A stretch of 64,000 nucleotides of DNA from Rhizobium sullae (GCF_025200715.1 NZ_CP104144.1:1054001-1118000); one strand, 5' to 3'. Numbered from the stretch's first letter, positions 52,913 through 61,962 are shown. Notes: a model not told the origin generated them from the sequence alone. Numbers and translations are program-made.

Positions 52913-53360
52913 CTAGGGCGTCAGATGCCTTTCGATTTCCCACACTGGCAGATGAGCGAGGTCCTTTGCGACTTCTCCTGAAAGAACCTCATCCACGGAT
53001 GGGTCGAGATGCTTTCGCAAGAATCCCAGAGCTTTGGCCGGTGCGACGAGAAGAAGGCGCTCAATGGGCTGAGCGCGCGTTTGCCGGGCAAGCTCTGCGG
53101 CAGCCGAAGCCAGGAACCGTTCTTCGGCCAGTTCATGAAGATTGCTTTCGCTCATCGCACTTCGACGTCCGTCAGATGAGGCAAAGGCGCGGCCGGGCGG
53201 TGATGTTCCCAGCTCATGGGTGGGCGGGTGGTCCTCAATCTCGATTTTTCACCGGCGTTAGATTCAAATGTTCGCCGTCGCCGTCATTGCGCAAAAGCAA
53301 TGCCTTGGCGGCATCACAGACAAGCACCCAGCTCTTGTTCGGAATCTTGATCGTCTTCAT
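52913..53360 (-). pseudogene. host-attachment protein, frameshifted
   Basis: ATG 53360 (AGGAGA eight bases upstream) starts MKTIKIPNKSWVLVCDAAKALLLRNDGDGEHL, the N terminus of the rhizobial host-attachment (baeRF-like) family of about 140 residues. The frame stops after 41 codons, but a neighbouring frame continues IEIEDHPPTHELGTSPPGRAF, LHELAEERFLASAAAELAR and HLDPSVDEVLSGEVAKDLAHLPVWEIERHL to the normal end. One base at the A-run 53245-53249 would restore the whole protein. It follows usp1 by 14 bases, so it is in the same FixK-box operon. Confidence 0.75.
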
Positions 53361-53374
53361 AGTTCAAGTCTCCT

Positions 53375-54202
53375 TCAGTGCGCCATCAAGGCAGGCAGTT
53401 TCAGTTGATCGATCGTCGCTCTCGTCACGCCGCCAAGGATGCGCTCGCGCAGCCGTGAATGACCATAGGCACCCATGACGATCAGGTCGGCGCCGATCTC
53501 TCGCGCATGGCGTACCAGAACGTCTGAGATCGGACAGCCGCAACTGGCAATCCGGTCGACCACGACATTGATTCCGTGCCGGGCAAGATAGTTGGCCATA
53601 CCGGCGCCTGGCTCGTCTCCGCCTTCAAACCTTGAACGCGGCTGGTCCACAAGCACGACATGGACTTCCTCTGCGGCAACAAGGATATCATGGCCCGCGC
53701 GTACAGCGCGCCCTGCGGGGACACTCCCATCCCAGGCCAGCAGGACCTTTCTCGGGCACAAGGTCGAGGGATGATCTGGCAGAAGCATTGCCGGTTGACC
53801 AGCATCAAACAGAACGCCGCCAATGAGGCGGGGCTTCAGCTCAGGATCGCGCAAAGCGCTCGAGCCGATCAGCACGAGATCAAAACACAATGCGTGCGCC
53901 GCAATGGCGGCGTCCGCCCAGGCGCGCTCGGGATAGATGCTATCGACCTCAAACGATAGCCCGGCCAGCTCGCATTGCTCCTTGCAGCGCACCACTTCTG
54001 ATTCAACACTTGCCAAGTCCTGTTCGCGTTTGTCGAGCCAGATTTCGCCGACCGGATAATCCCCGACAGTCGGTGGGTCAGCAATTGCCGCAACCAGCAC
54101 CGCGAGGTGATCATTTGCCACTGCGGCCAAGGTCAATGCGTTTTGCACATCGATCTTCGAAGCAGTTGGGGCGATCACGAGTAAGATAGATCTCACGTCC
54201 AT
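53375..54202 (-). CDS. universal stress protein, tandem-UspA type
   Basis: From ATG 54202 the protein has 275 residues: an N-terminal UspA-like half (MDVRSILLVIAPTASKIDVQ) and a C-terminal half with the ATP-binding signature IVMGAYGHSRLRERILGGVTR. It is about 45-50 percent alike, by eye, to the product of 54527 on the other side of the intergenic region. A FixK box at 54260-54273 lies about 64 bases upstream. UspA proteins support survival under stress and oxygen limitation; the exact role is not known. Confidence 0.88.
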   Translation of the reverse strand: MDVRSILLVIAPTASKIDVQNALTLAAVANDHLAVLVAAIADPPTVGDYPVGEIWLDKREQDLASVESEVVRCKEQCELAGLSFEVDSIYPERAWADAAIAAHALCFDLVLIGSSALRDPELKPRLIGGVLFDAGQPAMLLPDHPSTLCPRKVLLAWDGSVPAGRAVRAGHDILVAAEEVHVVLVDQPRSRFEGGDEPGAGMANYLARHGINVVVDRIASCGCPISDVLVRHAREIGADLIVMGAYGHSRLRERILGGVTRATIDQLKLPALMAH

Positions 54203-54259
54203 TGAGGCTCGTCTCCGCTTTTCTTGCCAGCACTCTAGGCCAGCGGCGCGGCTACGACA

Positions 54260-54273
54260 TTGACGCTGGTCAA
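54260..54273 (-). promoter_or_regulatory. FixK/FNR box upstream of usp1
   Basis: TTGAC-GCTG-GTCAA is a perfect palindrome with FixK-type half-sites. Its centre is 64-65 bases before the ATG of the usp gene at 54202. Confidence 0.75.
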
Positions 54274-54449
54274 ATGACAAAACAGCAGCGCGAAATCCAT
54301 AGCGGAAGGTGATCGGGCGAGTGATTGCGTTCCCACGCGCGGTTACCCCTGCGCGGTATCTCAGAAGCAACGGTGCCGGGAGGGAGGCGCGTGTTCAAGG
54401 CATTGATCACAACATCAGCGTCAAGTTACGGCTAGCAGGTATTGCCAGA

Positions 54450-54463
54450 TTGACGCGGATCAA
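54450..54463 (+). promoter_or_regulatory. FixK/FNR box upstream of usp2
   Basis: TTGAC-GCGG-ATCAA matches the FixK consensus. Its centre is about 70 bases before the usp start at 54527, nearly mirroring the box for the divergent usp gene. Confidence 0.75.
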
Positions 54464-54526
54464 AGCATCTTTCCGGCCAATCGCTATCGTCAAACTATGC
54501 TCACTACCGAGCGCGGAGGCACGAAT

Positions 54527-55363
54527 ATGCGCTACAAAACCATTCTCGCCGTTCTCGGCGTTAATCACTTCCAAGAGGATCTTAAGAACGCGATTGCCTT
54601 GAGCCAGGCAATCGAGGCGCACCTGTCGACGGTGATCATCGCGATCGCCGCGCCCCCGCCTTTCGGCTCCTACGCCGAGGCGATCTCAACGGCATGGCTC
54701 GAAGAGCGTCAGGGCGATATTGACAAGCTCGCCGAGCAGGCCGGAACGGTCAAGGAAATGCTCAAGGCCTCAGGCCTGTCGTTTGATGTCCAGGACATCT
54801 ATACCGAATTTGCCTGGGCCGATGAAGATATCGCCGAGCGCGCACTCTATGCAGACCTGACGCTCGTCGGCCGACAGACCGGGCGGGATGAAGACCTTTG
54901 CAAACGCGTTCTCGACGGCGCCCTGTTCCAATCGCCGGCGCCGTTGCTTTTCAACCCGACGGATCAGGCAGCCAACCTTACACCGCGGTCGGCTCTGATC
55001 GCCTGGGACTCTCGGCCAGAGGCCGCCCGGGCAGTTCAGCAGGCGTTGCCGGCCCTGCAATCCGCAAGCGAGGTACATGTCACGTTGATTGACCCGGTTG
55101 CAAGATCGTCTGCAAGCGGAGAGGAACCCGGAGCCGACATTGCCACATATCTCGCACGTCATGGCGTTCCCGTTGCCGTTGATGTCCTTTCGAGCGGCGG
55201 CAGGCATGTTGATGAGGTATTGAAGCAGCACGCGGTTGATGTTGGCGCCGAGCTTCTGGTCATGGGAGCCTATAGCCATTCTCGCCTTCGGGAACGAATC
55301 TTTGGCGGGGTCACACGGTCGATGCTTGAGACGGCCAGACTCCCCATTTTCTGCAGCCACTGA
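54527..55363 (+). CDS. universal stress protein, tandem-UspA type
   Basis: From ATG 54527 (GCGGAGG upstream) the protein has 278 residues with YKTILAVLGVNHFQEDLKNAIALSQAIEAHLS in parts at the start and LVMGAYSHSRLRERIFGGVTRSML at the end, the GxxG-x9-G(S/T) nucleotide-binding motif of ATP-binding Usp proteins. It is a paralogue of the divergent gene at 53375, and each has its own FixK box in the shared 320-base region. Confidence 0.88.
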   Translation: MRYKTILAVLGVNHFQEDLKNAIALSQAIEAHLSTVIIAIAAPPPFGSYAEAISTAWLEERQGDIDKLAEQAGTVKEMLKASGLSFDVQDIYTEFAWADEDIAERALYADLTLVGRQTGRDEDLCKRVLDGALFQSPAPLLFNPTDQAANLTPRSALIAWDSRPEAARAVQQALPALQSASEVHVTLIDPVARSSASGEEPGADIATYLARHGVPVAVDVLSSGGRHVDEVLKQHAVDVGAELLVMGAYSHSRLRERIFGGVTRSMLETARLPIFCSH

Positions 55364-55706
55364 ACCGATCAGGATTGGCCCCACTCGGATAGGAGGAACA
55401 CTATGTATTGCTCGGCGTCAGGGAGGTTGGTGGGAGAGGCCGACCGCTTGCGGCCAAAGCACTCGGCTTGGGCACATCCCAAATTCGACGGTGGCGCACC
55501 AGTTACTTGATTTCACGACCTCGGGTCGCCGGCTGAACACTTGTCGGTTGCGCACTGGTCTCAACCGGCATGAGGCGGGTCTTACGCGGAGTGAATCTCG
55601 CGACATCGAGCAATCACCGCAGCTGGCAGTGTCGCCCGAGCACGAGCCGGGAACAGCGTCAGCCAACCGCAAGATGCGGATCTCACCGCCTGAAAGGAAG
55701 GGTGGC
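55364..55706. other. gene-free stretch
   Basis: A frame from ATG 55402 runs 35 codons and then stops; the remaining frames read like shadows without family resemblance. GATAGGAGGAACACT before 55402 looks like a real ribosome site, so the beginning of a lost gene may survive here. Confidence 0.4.
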
Positions 55707-56132
55707 ATGAACGACGGTTACTATGAGATCGATATCCTTCGGCCGCATCTGGTGGATCGCGCCTATTTGCTCGTTCAAGCCGTCGTACCGACCCTTACAC
55801 TTGCCGAATGGCAACAAACTGTCAAAAGCTTCCTCAAACAAGAGAAGGTCGTTACTGTTGCCGATGGCGAAGGCGTTGTTCGGGGCTTGTGCATCTACTG
55901 CATCCGCGACCTTGAGGTCGTCGGCAAAATTCTTGATGTCCCCTTCCTGGTACCCATCAGCGCGGCGGACCAAGAGGGCGTGGCTCGTGCCTTATTGAAG
56001 CACGTGATGGACGTGGCCAGTTCGGCTCAATGCACATCAATCCGGATATGGACCCTCGAGCCGGAGAATTGGCGGCGCATGCGCGATCCTGCATTCTTCA
56101 CCCGTTGGGACCATGGCCTCATTATGGGGTGA
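55707..56132 (+). CDS. hypothetical protein, possibly GNAT-like
   Basis: From ATG 55707 (AAAGGAAGGG upstream) the protein has 141 residues: MNDGYYEIDILRPHLVDRAYLLVQAV, LTLAEWQQTVKSFL, GLCIYCIRDLEVVGKILDVPFLVP, ALLKHVMDVASSAQC, SIRIWTLEPENWRRMRDPAFFTRWDHGLIMG in parts. The alternation of strands and helices suggests a GNAT-like fold, but the acetyl-CoA loop is not clear. It precedes the FixK-like gene by 111 bases and may share its role. Function unknown. Confidence 0.55.
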   Translation: MNDGYYEIDILRPHLVDRAYLLVQAVVPTLTLAEWQQTVKSFLKQEKVVTVADGEGVVRGLCIYCIRDLEVVGKILDVPFLVPISAADQEGVARALLKHVMDVASSAQCTSIRIWTLEPENWRRMRDPAFFTRWDHGLIMG

Positions 56133-56243
56133 GTGCCGCATGTTACGCATTGTTACAAACTGTTTCCTTTTATCTCAGAGCTGGCATCAGCAAGTTACGT
56201 GAAAGGCGTGAACTACTAGCAGAGACAAACAGAGGGCTTTGCC

Positions 56244-56978
56244 ATGCATGCCGCAAGCATTGGACAGCATTTCAATCGTTTTCCTGTCAACGCGGATGCC
56301 ACAAACCCGCCGCTGACAATAAAGGCGCTTTTCAGCAAGCAGGCACTCAACCAAATCGAAGCGGGATCGACCCTTTTCCTTGAAGGGGATCAAGCAAAGC
56401 ACCTTTATGAAGTCGTCGATGGCGTTTTGCGCGTCTTCAAAATTATCAGCGACGGTCGCCGCATTATCACGGGTTTTCTCTTCCCCGGCGATCTCGTTGG
56501 CGTTTCCTTGAGAGATCGTTACCTTTACAGCGCAGAGGCTGTGACGCTAACCCGCTTCCGCCGGTTCGGCCGTCGCGAATTTCAAGATGCGGTGAATTCA
56601 TCGCCTTCGCTCCAGCCTCAACTCTTCGATCGCATTTGTGATGAGATGGCCGCGGCCCAAAGGCAGATGGTGCTGCTGTCACGCAAAAGCGCCGAGGAGA
56701 GGGTTTGCAGTTTCTTGCTGGAGCGCTTGCGTCATCAGCAACAGACGAGCCCGCTAGCCATGGTCGTCGATCTGCCGATGACGCGGCTGGATATTGCCGA
56801 CTACCTCGGACTGACCATAGAAACGGTTTCCCGCACCATCACCAAGCTCACAGCTCGCGGCATTTTCGTACCCGAGGGGCGCCACGGGCTTCGGATTCTC
56901 AGATCAAAGAGCCTGGAAAGGTTTGCAGGCGATGACTATGAAGATGACGATTGCGGCCATGTCGCGCGGCGGAATTGA
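56244..56978 (+). CDS. Crp/Fnr-family regulator, FixK-like
   Basis: The 244-residue protein has a cyclic-nucleotide-binding-like domain (FLEGDQAKHLYEVVDGVLRVFKIISDGRRIITGFLFPGDLVG in parts), a long dimer helix and a C-terminal winged helix with IADYLGLTIETVSRTITKLTARG. The recognition helix ETVSR (193-197) has the E..SR residues that read TTGAT...ATCAA boxes in FNR/FixK proteins (known). The N-terminal cysteines that hold the oxygen-sensing cluster in FNR are missing, so it is FixK-like, taking its oxygen signal from elsewhere. Six matching boxes occur in the surrounding island. No such box precedes this gene. Confidence 0.87.
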   Translation: MHAASIGQHFNRFPVNADATNPPLTIKALFSKQALNQIEAGSTLFLEGDQAKHLYEVVDGVLRVFKIISDGRRIITGFLFPGDLVGVSLRDRYLYSAEAVTLTRFRRFGRREFQDAVNSSPSLQPQLFDRICDEMAAAQRQMVLLSRKSAEERVCSFLLERLRHQQQTSPLAMVVDLPMTRLDIADYLGLTIETVSRTITKLTARGIFVPEGRHGLRILRSKSLERFAGDDYEDDDCGHVARRN

Positions 56979-57082
56979 CGCAGTCTGCGCCACCGGAACT
57001 CAAGCATGCATGAGCGACAACCTCAACGATGACTTCGATCCCAACTCGCAGCGATCCGCCGTGATCAGTGGCAAAGACGTCA

Positions 57083-57545
57083 TCACTGCTGCTCGACCGG
57101 CCGGGTGGACCGTCCGGTGAGTGTTTGAATGTTGATCGCATAGTAGATCGGGTCGATCGCAGCTTCCAACTGCATCGACTCCGGCTTTAGGGCGCCAATT
57201 TCCCACCAGTCCTTATGTCTTTGCAGAAGTGACCATGCATGCAGTCTTTGGGCCGCGCCACGGTTCAATATCGGGCAACTCGTAGAACTTGCCCGTGGCG
57301 ATGACGCTGTTCCAACCCTTGCCTCCACCGTGTTCTTCGGTTTCGAGGCAAACGTTTGGATTGTCCCGCATCCATTCGATCTTCCTGCCCGCCAGCGAGA
57401 AGCTGTAGATCGTGTTCGATTCATAGGCGAAATAGACCGGGACAATGTAAGGACAGGCCTCCCTGCAGCATCCAAGCCGGCCAAAGTGTGCTTGCTGCAG
57501 CAGTTCCACGCATTCCTTGTTGCTCATTTCACGAAGCTCAAACAC
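57083..57545 (-). pseudogene. pyridoxamine-5'-phosphate-oxidase-like flavoprotein, frameshifted
   Basis: GTG 57545 (AGGGAGG seven bases upstream) starts a split-barrel FMN-binding protein: ELREMSNKECVELLQQAHFGRLGCC, YIVPVYFAYESNTIYSFSLAG, RKIEWMRDNPNVCLETEE, GWNSVIATGKFYELPD. Near 57255, in a G/C-rich run, the frame breaks; a second frame continues QRLHAWSLLQRHKDWWEIGALKP and AAIDPIYYAINIQTLTGRST to 57083, the expected C terminus. The whole would have about 153 residues. It lies 71 bases after hsp20 on the same strand. A sequencing error is an alternative to true decay. Confidence 0.7.
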
Positions 57546-57616
57546 CCAAACACCTCCCTGCGATTTAAAACAGCGAACCGCGCCCGGATTGGTAGCCAGT
57601 ATGCCTGCAAGGAAGG

Positions 57617-58141
57617 TCATCCGGCCTTGATGTCGATCTTGCCCGCGCTCTTCTGTGCCTCTGCACTCTTCGGAAGATTGATCGTCAGAACGCCATTGTT
57701 GAACGACGCTTCGATTTTGGCCGTATCGACACCTTGCGGCAGCTGGAAGCTGCGCTGGAAGGAGCCGTAGCGGCGCTCGGAGAGGTAGTATTCCTTCTGC
57801 TTGTCTTCCTTGGCTTCCTGCTTTTCGCCCTTGATCGTCAGCACATCGTTGGAAACCCGCACTTCAAGGCCGTTCGGATCAATGCCCGGCAGCTCGGCCG
57901 TAATCTCGTAGGCCTTTTCCTGTTCCATCAAGTCTACGGCCGGCGCCGTGATCGCGGCAGACGATCGGTCGCGCGACGGGCGGGCGAACGGGCGCTGCCA
58001 GAAGGCCGGCGTGAAGTCGTCAAACAGGCGATCAATCTCCTGACGCAGGTTCTCAAAAGGCAGCCAGCCCGATGCAGAGGCCTTTGCCGGTTTGTCCTCA
58101 GATTTGACGGAAAGCTTCGTTGCCATATCAGCCATCTTCAT
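57617..58141 (-). CDS. Hsp20/alpha-crystallin small heat-shock protein
   Basis: About 174 residues from ATG 58141; ATG 58135 (MADMATKL) has better spacing to AGGAG. The N-terminal region has LPFENLRQEIDRLFDDFTPAFW; the alpha-crystallin domain runs from AVDLMEQEKAYEITAELPGI through GLEVRVSNDVLTIKGEK, RRYGSFQRSFQLP and ASFNNGVLTINLPKS. Small Hsps hold unfolding proteins. FixK/FNR boxes at 58262 and 58298 lie in the divergent region, so expression probably rises at low oxygen, as for its counterparts in other rhizobia. Confidence 0.9.
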   Translation of the reverse strand: MKMADMATKLSVKSEDKPAKASASGWLPFENLRQEIDRLFDDFTPAFWQRPFARPSRDRSSAAITAPAVDLMEQEKAYEITAELPGIDPNGLEVRVSNDVLTIKGEKQEAKEDKQKEYYLSERRYGSFQRSFQLPQGVDTAKIEASFNNGVLTINLPKSAEAQKSAGKIDIKAG

Positions 58142-58261
58142 TCTCCTCTTGTTTGAAGGACGAAGCGGCAGGCATTCTGACCTCACCGCTTCAGCCGCCG
58201 GGCGATCACTCGCGCTGTGCCGGCGGTTGCATCATCAAAGCCCATCCAAACCCGGCTGGCA

Positions 58262-58275
58262 TTGATCACCGTCAA
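58262..58275. promoter_or_regulatory. FixK/FNR box between hsp20 and a small membrane gene
   Basis: TTGAT-CACC-GTCAA. Its centre is about 127 bases from the hsp20 start and 174 bases from the small membrane gene at 58443, so it probably serves hsp20 with a longer leader. Confidence 0.7.
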
Positions 58276-58297
58276 ACGGACGAACAGGACGCTGCAT

Positions 58298-58311
58298 TTG
58301 ATGCGCATCAA
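58298..58311. promoter_or_regulatory. perfect FixK/FNR box
   Basis: TTGAT-GCGC-ATCAA is fully palindromic, including the centre. It lies 36 bases from the previous box and about 138 bases before the small membrane gene at 58443. Confidence 0.75.
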
Positions 58312-58442
58312 TGTGCGTTGCCGCCTCCGGTTGCACATTGGATCGTGGACCTAGCGGAACCAGGTGATGGTCGAAGGCCATCGCGATGCAGGGTTCAAGC
58401 TTGCAATCGCGCCGATCTCCCTTTTGTCATCGGAGGTGTGTG

Positions 58443-58619
58443 GTGACACAGTCTAAAGATGGCGGCCGCTGGCTGCGTTGGCTGCTTCTCGATCATCTTC
58501 TTCTGATCGTCGTGATCCTGATGATCGCCGCGCTGCTCAGCACCCTCTACTTCAAGTCGACAAACCAGGAGAGGCAACGGGACTACGAACTGCAGCGTTC
58601 GATATCGACGCAGCTTTGA
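58443..58619 (+). CDS. small single-helix membrane protein
   Basis: GTG 58443 (GGAGG six bases upstream) gives 58 residues: VTQSKDGGRWLRWLLLDH, a hydrophobic helix LLLIVVILMIAALLSTLYF and a polar tail KSTNQERQRDYELQRS. Positive residues before the helix predict the N terminus inside. No family is recognised. Two FixK boxes lie upstream, and a similar one-helix protein is encoded at 61780. Confidence 0.55.
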   Translation: MTQSKDGGRWLRWLLLDHLLLIVVILMIAALLSTLYFKSTNQERQRDYELQRSISTQL

Positions 58620-58713
58620 GGAGGAACAGGAAGGTGGCGGTCGCGGGGAACCGGCAGGAGGCCGTGCGGCTATGATCACGATCCGCTTGTCTGCTCCTCC
58701 CGGCGGCCATCGC

Positions 58714-60336
58714 CTAAAGCCCCATTTCCTGACGAACGGGGTTGTTCTTTGGTTCCTCGGGTATTTCCGTCATCGTCGCCTCCGTCAGAAGCAGCACGCT
58801 TGCAACGGAGACCGCATTTTCAAGCGCGACGCGAACGACCTTGGTCGGATCGACGATGCCCGCAGCAAACATGTCAGTGTAGACCTTCCTTTCGGCATCG
58901 TAGCCAAGGCTGCCGCTGCCCTCGAGGACTTTCGCGACCACGACGCCGCCGTCGATCGATGAGTTGTCGGCTATCTGGCGGATCGGAACTTCGAGCGCGC
59001 GTTTGAGAATTTGCACGCCGGTTCGTTCGTCCCCTTCGCATCGGACCTCTTCTTGCGTGAGCGCATCAGAGCAGCGCAACAACCCGATCCCGCCGCCTGG
59101 CAGAATACCTTCGGCCACCGCAGCTTTGGTCGCATTGATGGCGTCGTCGAGCGCTTCCTTCTTCGTCTTCATCTCCGCCTCGGTGGCAGCGCCAACCTTG
59201 ATGACTGCCACGCCGCCAGAGAGCTTTGCCAGGCGCTCCTGAAGTTTTTCCTTGTCGTAATCGCTCTTAGTCTCTGCGATCTCGCCGCGAAGCTGCTCTA
59301 CACGCGCGGAAATTGCGTTCTTGTCGCCCGCGCCGCCGATAATGGTTGTGGTCTCCTTCGTGATCACCACCCGTGCTGCGCGGCCGAGCTGCTCCAAGGT
59401 CACCGTCTCGAGCTTGATGCCAAGGTCTTCAGACAGCACCTGCCCTCCCGAAAGGATCGCGATGTCTTGCAACATCGCTTTACGGCGGTCTCCGAAGCCT
59501 GGACTCTTGACAGCACAGTTGTGCAGCGTTCCGCGGATTTGATTGACGATAAGCGTCGCCAGGGCCTCGCCCTCGACGTCTTCGGCAACGACGAGTAACG
59601 GCATGTTGGCTTTCGCCACCGCCTCAAGCAGGCCGACACAATCGTTGAGCGCGTTCAGTTTGCGATCGACGAGAAGGATTGCTGCCTCCTCCAGAACGAT
59701 TTCCATCCGTTCGCTGTCGGTTACGAAATATGGTGAGAGAAATCCACGGTCGAACTGCATTCCTTCGACGACATCGAGCACGGTTTCCGTTGTCTTGGAT
59801 TCCTCGACCGTGATGACGCCTTCGTCTCCGACTTTTTCCATCGCGTCGCCGATCAGCGCGCCGATTGCCGCATCATTATGAGCAGAAATCGTTGCCACTT
59901 GAACCTTTTCAAGCTTTCCGGTGACCGGCTTGCTGTTTTCCCTGAGGCAGGCGACAGCGCGTGCAAGGGCACGATCAAGGCCGCGTTTGATGTCGATCGC
60001 GCTCGCACCGGCAACGACGTTTCGCAAACCATCGGAGAATATTGCTTGAGCGAGGACTGTCGATGTGCTGGTCCCGTCGCCGACAATCTCGCCGGTTTTT
60101 TCTGCCGCCTGCCGGAGCATGCGAGCACCAAGATTCTCCTCTGGATCCTTGAGATCGAACTCCTTTGCGATGGTCACTCCGTCGTTGCAAACGACCGGCG
60201 TTCCCCACTTCTTTTCAATCAGAACCGCCTTCGACCGGGGTCCGAGCGTCACCCGCACCGCGTCGGCGAGTTGAGTAGTGCCCTTAAGAATTTTCTCTCG
60301 GGCAGCTGAACGAAAAAGAACCTGTTTGTGTGCCAT
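58714..60336 (-). CDS. groEL: chaperonin GroEL, orphan copy
   Basis: From ATG 60336 (GGAGGTGAT upstream) the protein has 540 residues: [122 protein letters not shown]-binding and hinge residues are in place, but the usual Gly-Gly-Met C-terminal tail is replaced by [15 protein letters not shown]. No groES precedes it; the space holds a FixK box (60386-60399) and a malate synthase fragment. It is probably an accessory chaperonin for low-oxygen conditions, using GroES from elsewhere (inferred). Confidence 0.92.
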   Translation of the reverse strand: MAHKQVLFRSAAREKILKGTTQLADAVRVTLGPRSKAVLIEKKWGTPVVCNDGVTIAKEFDLKDPEENLGARMLRQAAEKTGEIVGDGTSTSTVLAQAIFSDGLRNVVAGASAIDIKRGLDRALARAVACLRENSKPVTGKLEKVQVATISAHNDAAIGALIGDAMEKVGDEGVITVEESKTTETVLDVVEGMQFDRGFLSPYFVTDSERMEIVLEEAAILLVDRKLNALNDCVGLLEAVAKANMPLLVVAEDVEGEALATLIVNQIRGTLHNCAVKSPGFGDRRKAMLQDIAILSGGQVLSEDLGIKLETVTLEQLGRAARVVITKETTTIIGGAGDKNAISARVEQLRGEIAETKSDYDKEKLQERLAKLSGGVAVIKVGAATEAEMKTKKEALDDAINATKAAVAEGILPGGGIGLLRCSDALTQEEVRCEGDERTGVQILKRALEVPIRQIADNSSIDGGVVVAKVLEGSGSLGYDAERKVYTDMFAAGIVDPTKVVRVALENAVSVASVLLLTEATMTEIPEEPKNNPVRQEMGL

Positions 60337-60385
60337 AACATCACCTCCGTTGCCAGAGAGTATCGGTGATAAACGGCGACATGCT

Positions 60386-60399
60386 TTGATCCCTATCAA
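60386..60399 (-). promoter_or_regulatory. FixK/FNR box upstream of groEL
   Basis: TTGAT-CCCT-ATCAA has perfect half-sites. Its centre is 56 bases before the groEL ATG. Confidence 0.8.
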
Positions 60400-60454
60400 A
60401 CTAAGAGGGAGCTCAGAACCCTTAAGTTCAATTGCGGTTCGGGGTGTCTCAGGA

Positions 60455-60587
60455 TGGACGATCTTCGAAAACTCGGAGAAGAGGCGGTCGGCATCGACGC
60501 CGGTGCCCGGCAGCGCTTCCTTCACCAGGAAGTCGTGGAGCTTCTCGTCGATTGCGAGACCATTTTCTCGATACGGGCCATCTTCAT
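60455..60587 (-). pseudogene. malate synthase G, N-terminal fragment
   Basis: The minus strand has MKMARIEK (ATG 60587, AGGAA upstream) and, after a one-base slip, [37 protein letters not shown], the opening of malate synthase G (GlcB), which condenses glyoxylate and acetyl-CoA. Only about 45 of about 720 codons remain. The end joins the groEL promoter region at about 60455. This is a scar left when the FixK box and groEL came to lie here. Confidence 0.65.
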
Positions 60588-60591
60588 TTCC

Positions 60592-60946
60592 TGCGTTTCA
60601 CTGCGGCGAAGAACACTGATCCGGAAGATGTGTTTGCAATTAGCATGAGAAGGAACCCGCCCGGCAAAGGCGGGAGTTGGTGTATTGACCAACAAAACCA
60701 AAAACTCGTACACGTTTCAGCAAATGATAGCGGTTTTACCCGCCGATCGAAAGCTCACGCACTAGGTGTTGAACGGACGGTCGATCTTGGGTCTCTATCC
60801 AGCTACAGATAAGCGGAGCCTGGTCGATTGTCGCTCTCATAGGTGAAAAGGAGGAAGGGGTGGTCGTTCAGTTTCGATCAGCTTTCAGGGTTCTCCAACC
60901 GTGCGCGCAAAACACGCTCCGCGTCTCTTCGAGATTGCCCTCGGCG
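60592..60946. other. gene-free stretch
   Basis: No recognisable coding region. CCCGCC-CGGCAAA-GGCGGG at about 60658-60677 is a compact hairpin without a T-tract. AAAAGGAGGAAGGGGTG at 60845-60861 resembles a ribosome site before a GTG, but the following plus-strand frame has no family match. Confidence 0.4.
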
Positions 60947-61180
60947 TCACCGTTCGAGGGAATTATCGATGAAATGGTGCTTGTCGTCCCCGCTCACATG
61001 AGGTGTCACCAGTATATTCGGCGTGTTGCGGACGCGAGCCTCGAGGTCTCGCGCGACGGCACCGACTACATCAAGAACCGCGCCGCCGAGCGCTCCCCTC
61101 TCAACGGCAGCGCAGACCGCCGCCTCGTCCACGATCGCTCCCACGCTGAGGCGACCTTCGCCTCGACCCGGCGGTTGATC
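60947..61180 (-). pseudogene. D-2-hydroxyacid dehydrogenase, C-terminal fragment
   Basis: The minus strand reads VGAIVDEAAVCAAVERGALGGAVLDVVG and NTPNILVTPHVSGDDKHHFIDNS, the cofactor-domain end of the D-isomer-specific 2-hydroxyacid dehydrogenase family including the catalytic-site PHVSG segment. Upstream catalytic and substrate domains are missing, and the linker after VLDVVG is scrambled. About 75 codons are left. Confidence 0.6.
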
Positions 61181-61188
61181 GGCCTCCA

Positions 61189-61680
61189 TCATCGGGGACG
61201 AACGCAATTCGCGGGGCGAAGGTCGCTGCGACGGCCAACTTCATCAGCTGAAGATAGATGAGATAGCTGCTGACGGTGACAAGGACGCCGATCGGCAGCA
61301 GCGGCTCGGAAATGCTGGTTCCAACGAAGCCGCCCACCGGTTCGGATTCCGCAAGAACGATCGAAAGCTCGACACCCTCCAGCATGGATTCCGGCGGCCG
61401 CGTTTCGGCCCGATGCAGAACACGCGCCCGCAGCCAGAGCGTGCCCTTCTCTCCCGCCCGACTTCTGTAGAGATTGAGAGCGAGCTTTATTCCGCCCGCG
61501 GCTAGGGCCACCGTGAGACAGAGCGAAACGAGAACGAGCAGCGACCCGTATGAGGCTTTCTGCGTCGCCCTCGTTGACGATCCGACGCTGGAGCTCGAGA
61601 GGTATCGCGCCGATAACAAAAATGACTAGGGACAGCCCGGCGATCGACGCCTGGTGACGCCTTCCCATCAGCCAGATCAA
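61189..61680 (-). pseudogene. ABC transporter membrane-domain fragment, frameshifted
   Basis: MGRRHQASIAGLSLVIFVIGAIPLELQRRIVNE in one frame (from about 61668) continues in another frame as KASYGSLLVLVSLCLTVALAAGGIKLALNLYRSRAGE, GVELSIVLAESEPVGGFVGTSISEPLLPIGVLVTV and YLQLMKLAVAATFAPRIAFVP. IPLELQRRIVN and KLALNxYR are blocks of the type-I exporter membrane domain. The ATPase half is missing, and sequence switches to the dehydrogenase fragment near 61185. Confidence 0.55.
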
Positions 61681-61779
61681 ACCGAATAGGCCGGGGGCAA
61701 AGCGTCTGCCTCCCCTTCAACCTGCTCCGAGGAAGAACCAGACACTTTCATCGTGGGTCGGCACATGCTCATCGCGCTA

Positions 61780-61962
61780 TCACGGACCCGACAGTGAACG
61801 CTCGACGCGACCGTTTCGCGCGTCGCCGCCCGACGACTTGACCAGAAGAACGCCCACCACCGTTCCGATCATCAGGATGAGAATGACGAGCAGAAGTCTC
61901 GAAATGATGGCGTCGGCGATGACCCTAAGGAACATGGCTGCAGCTCCCGTACCCGATGTCAT
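61780..61962 (-). CDS. small single-helix membrane protein coupled to the CBS gene
   Basis: The 60-residue protein begins at ATG 61962, overlapping the CBS-gene stop (ATGA). A helix (AIISRLLLVILILMIGTVVGVLLV) is followed by a polar tail KSSGGDARNGRVERS. The plan matches the one-helix protein at 58443: an LLxVILxLMI core, then a Lys/Ser-starting polar tail. Both are in FixK-box transcription units. Family and function are unknown. Confidence 0.55.
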   Translation of the reverse strand: MTSGTGAAAMFLRVIADAIISRLLLVILILMIGTVVGVLLVKSSGGDARNGRVERSLSGP

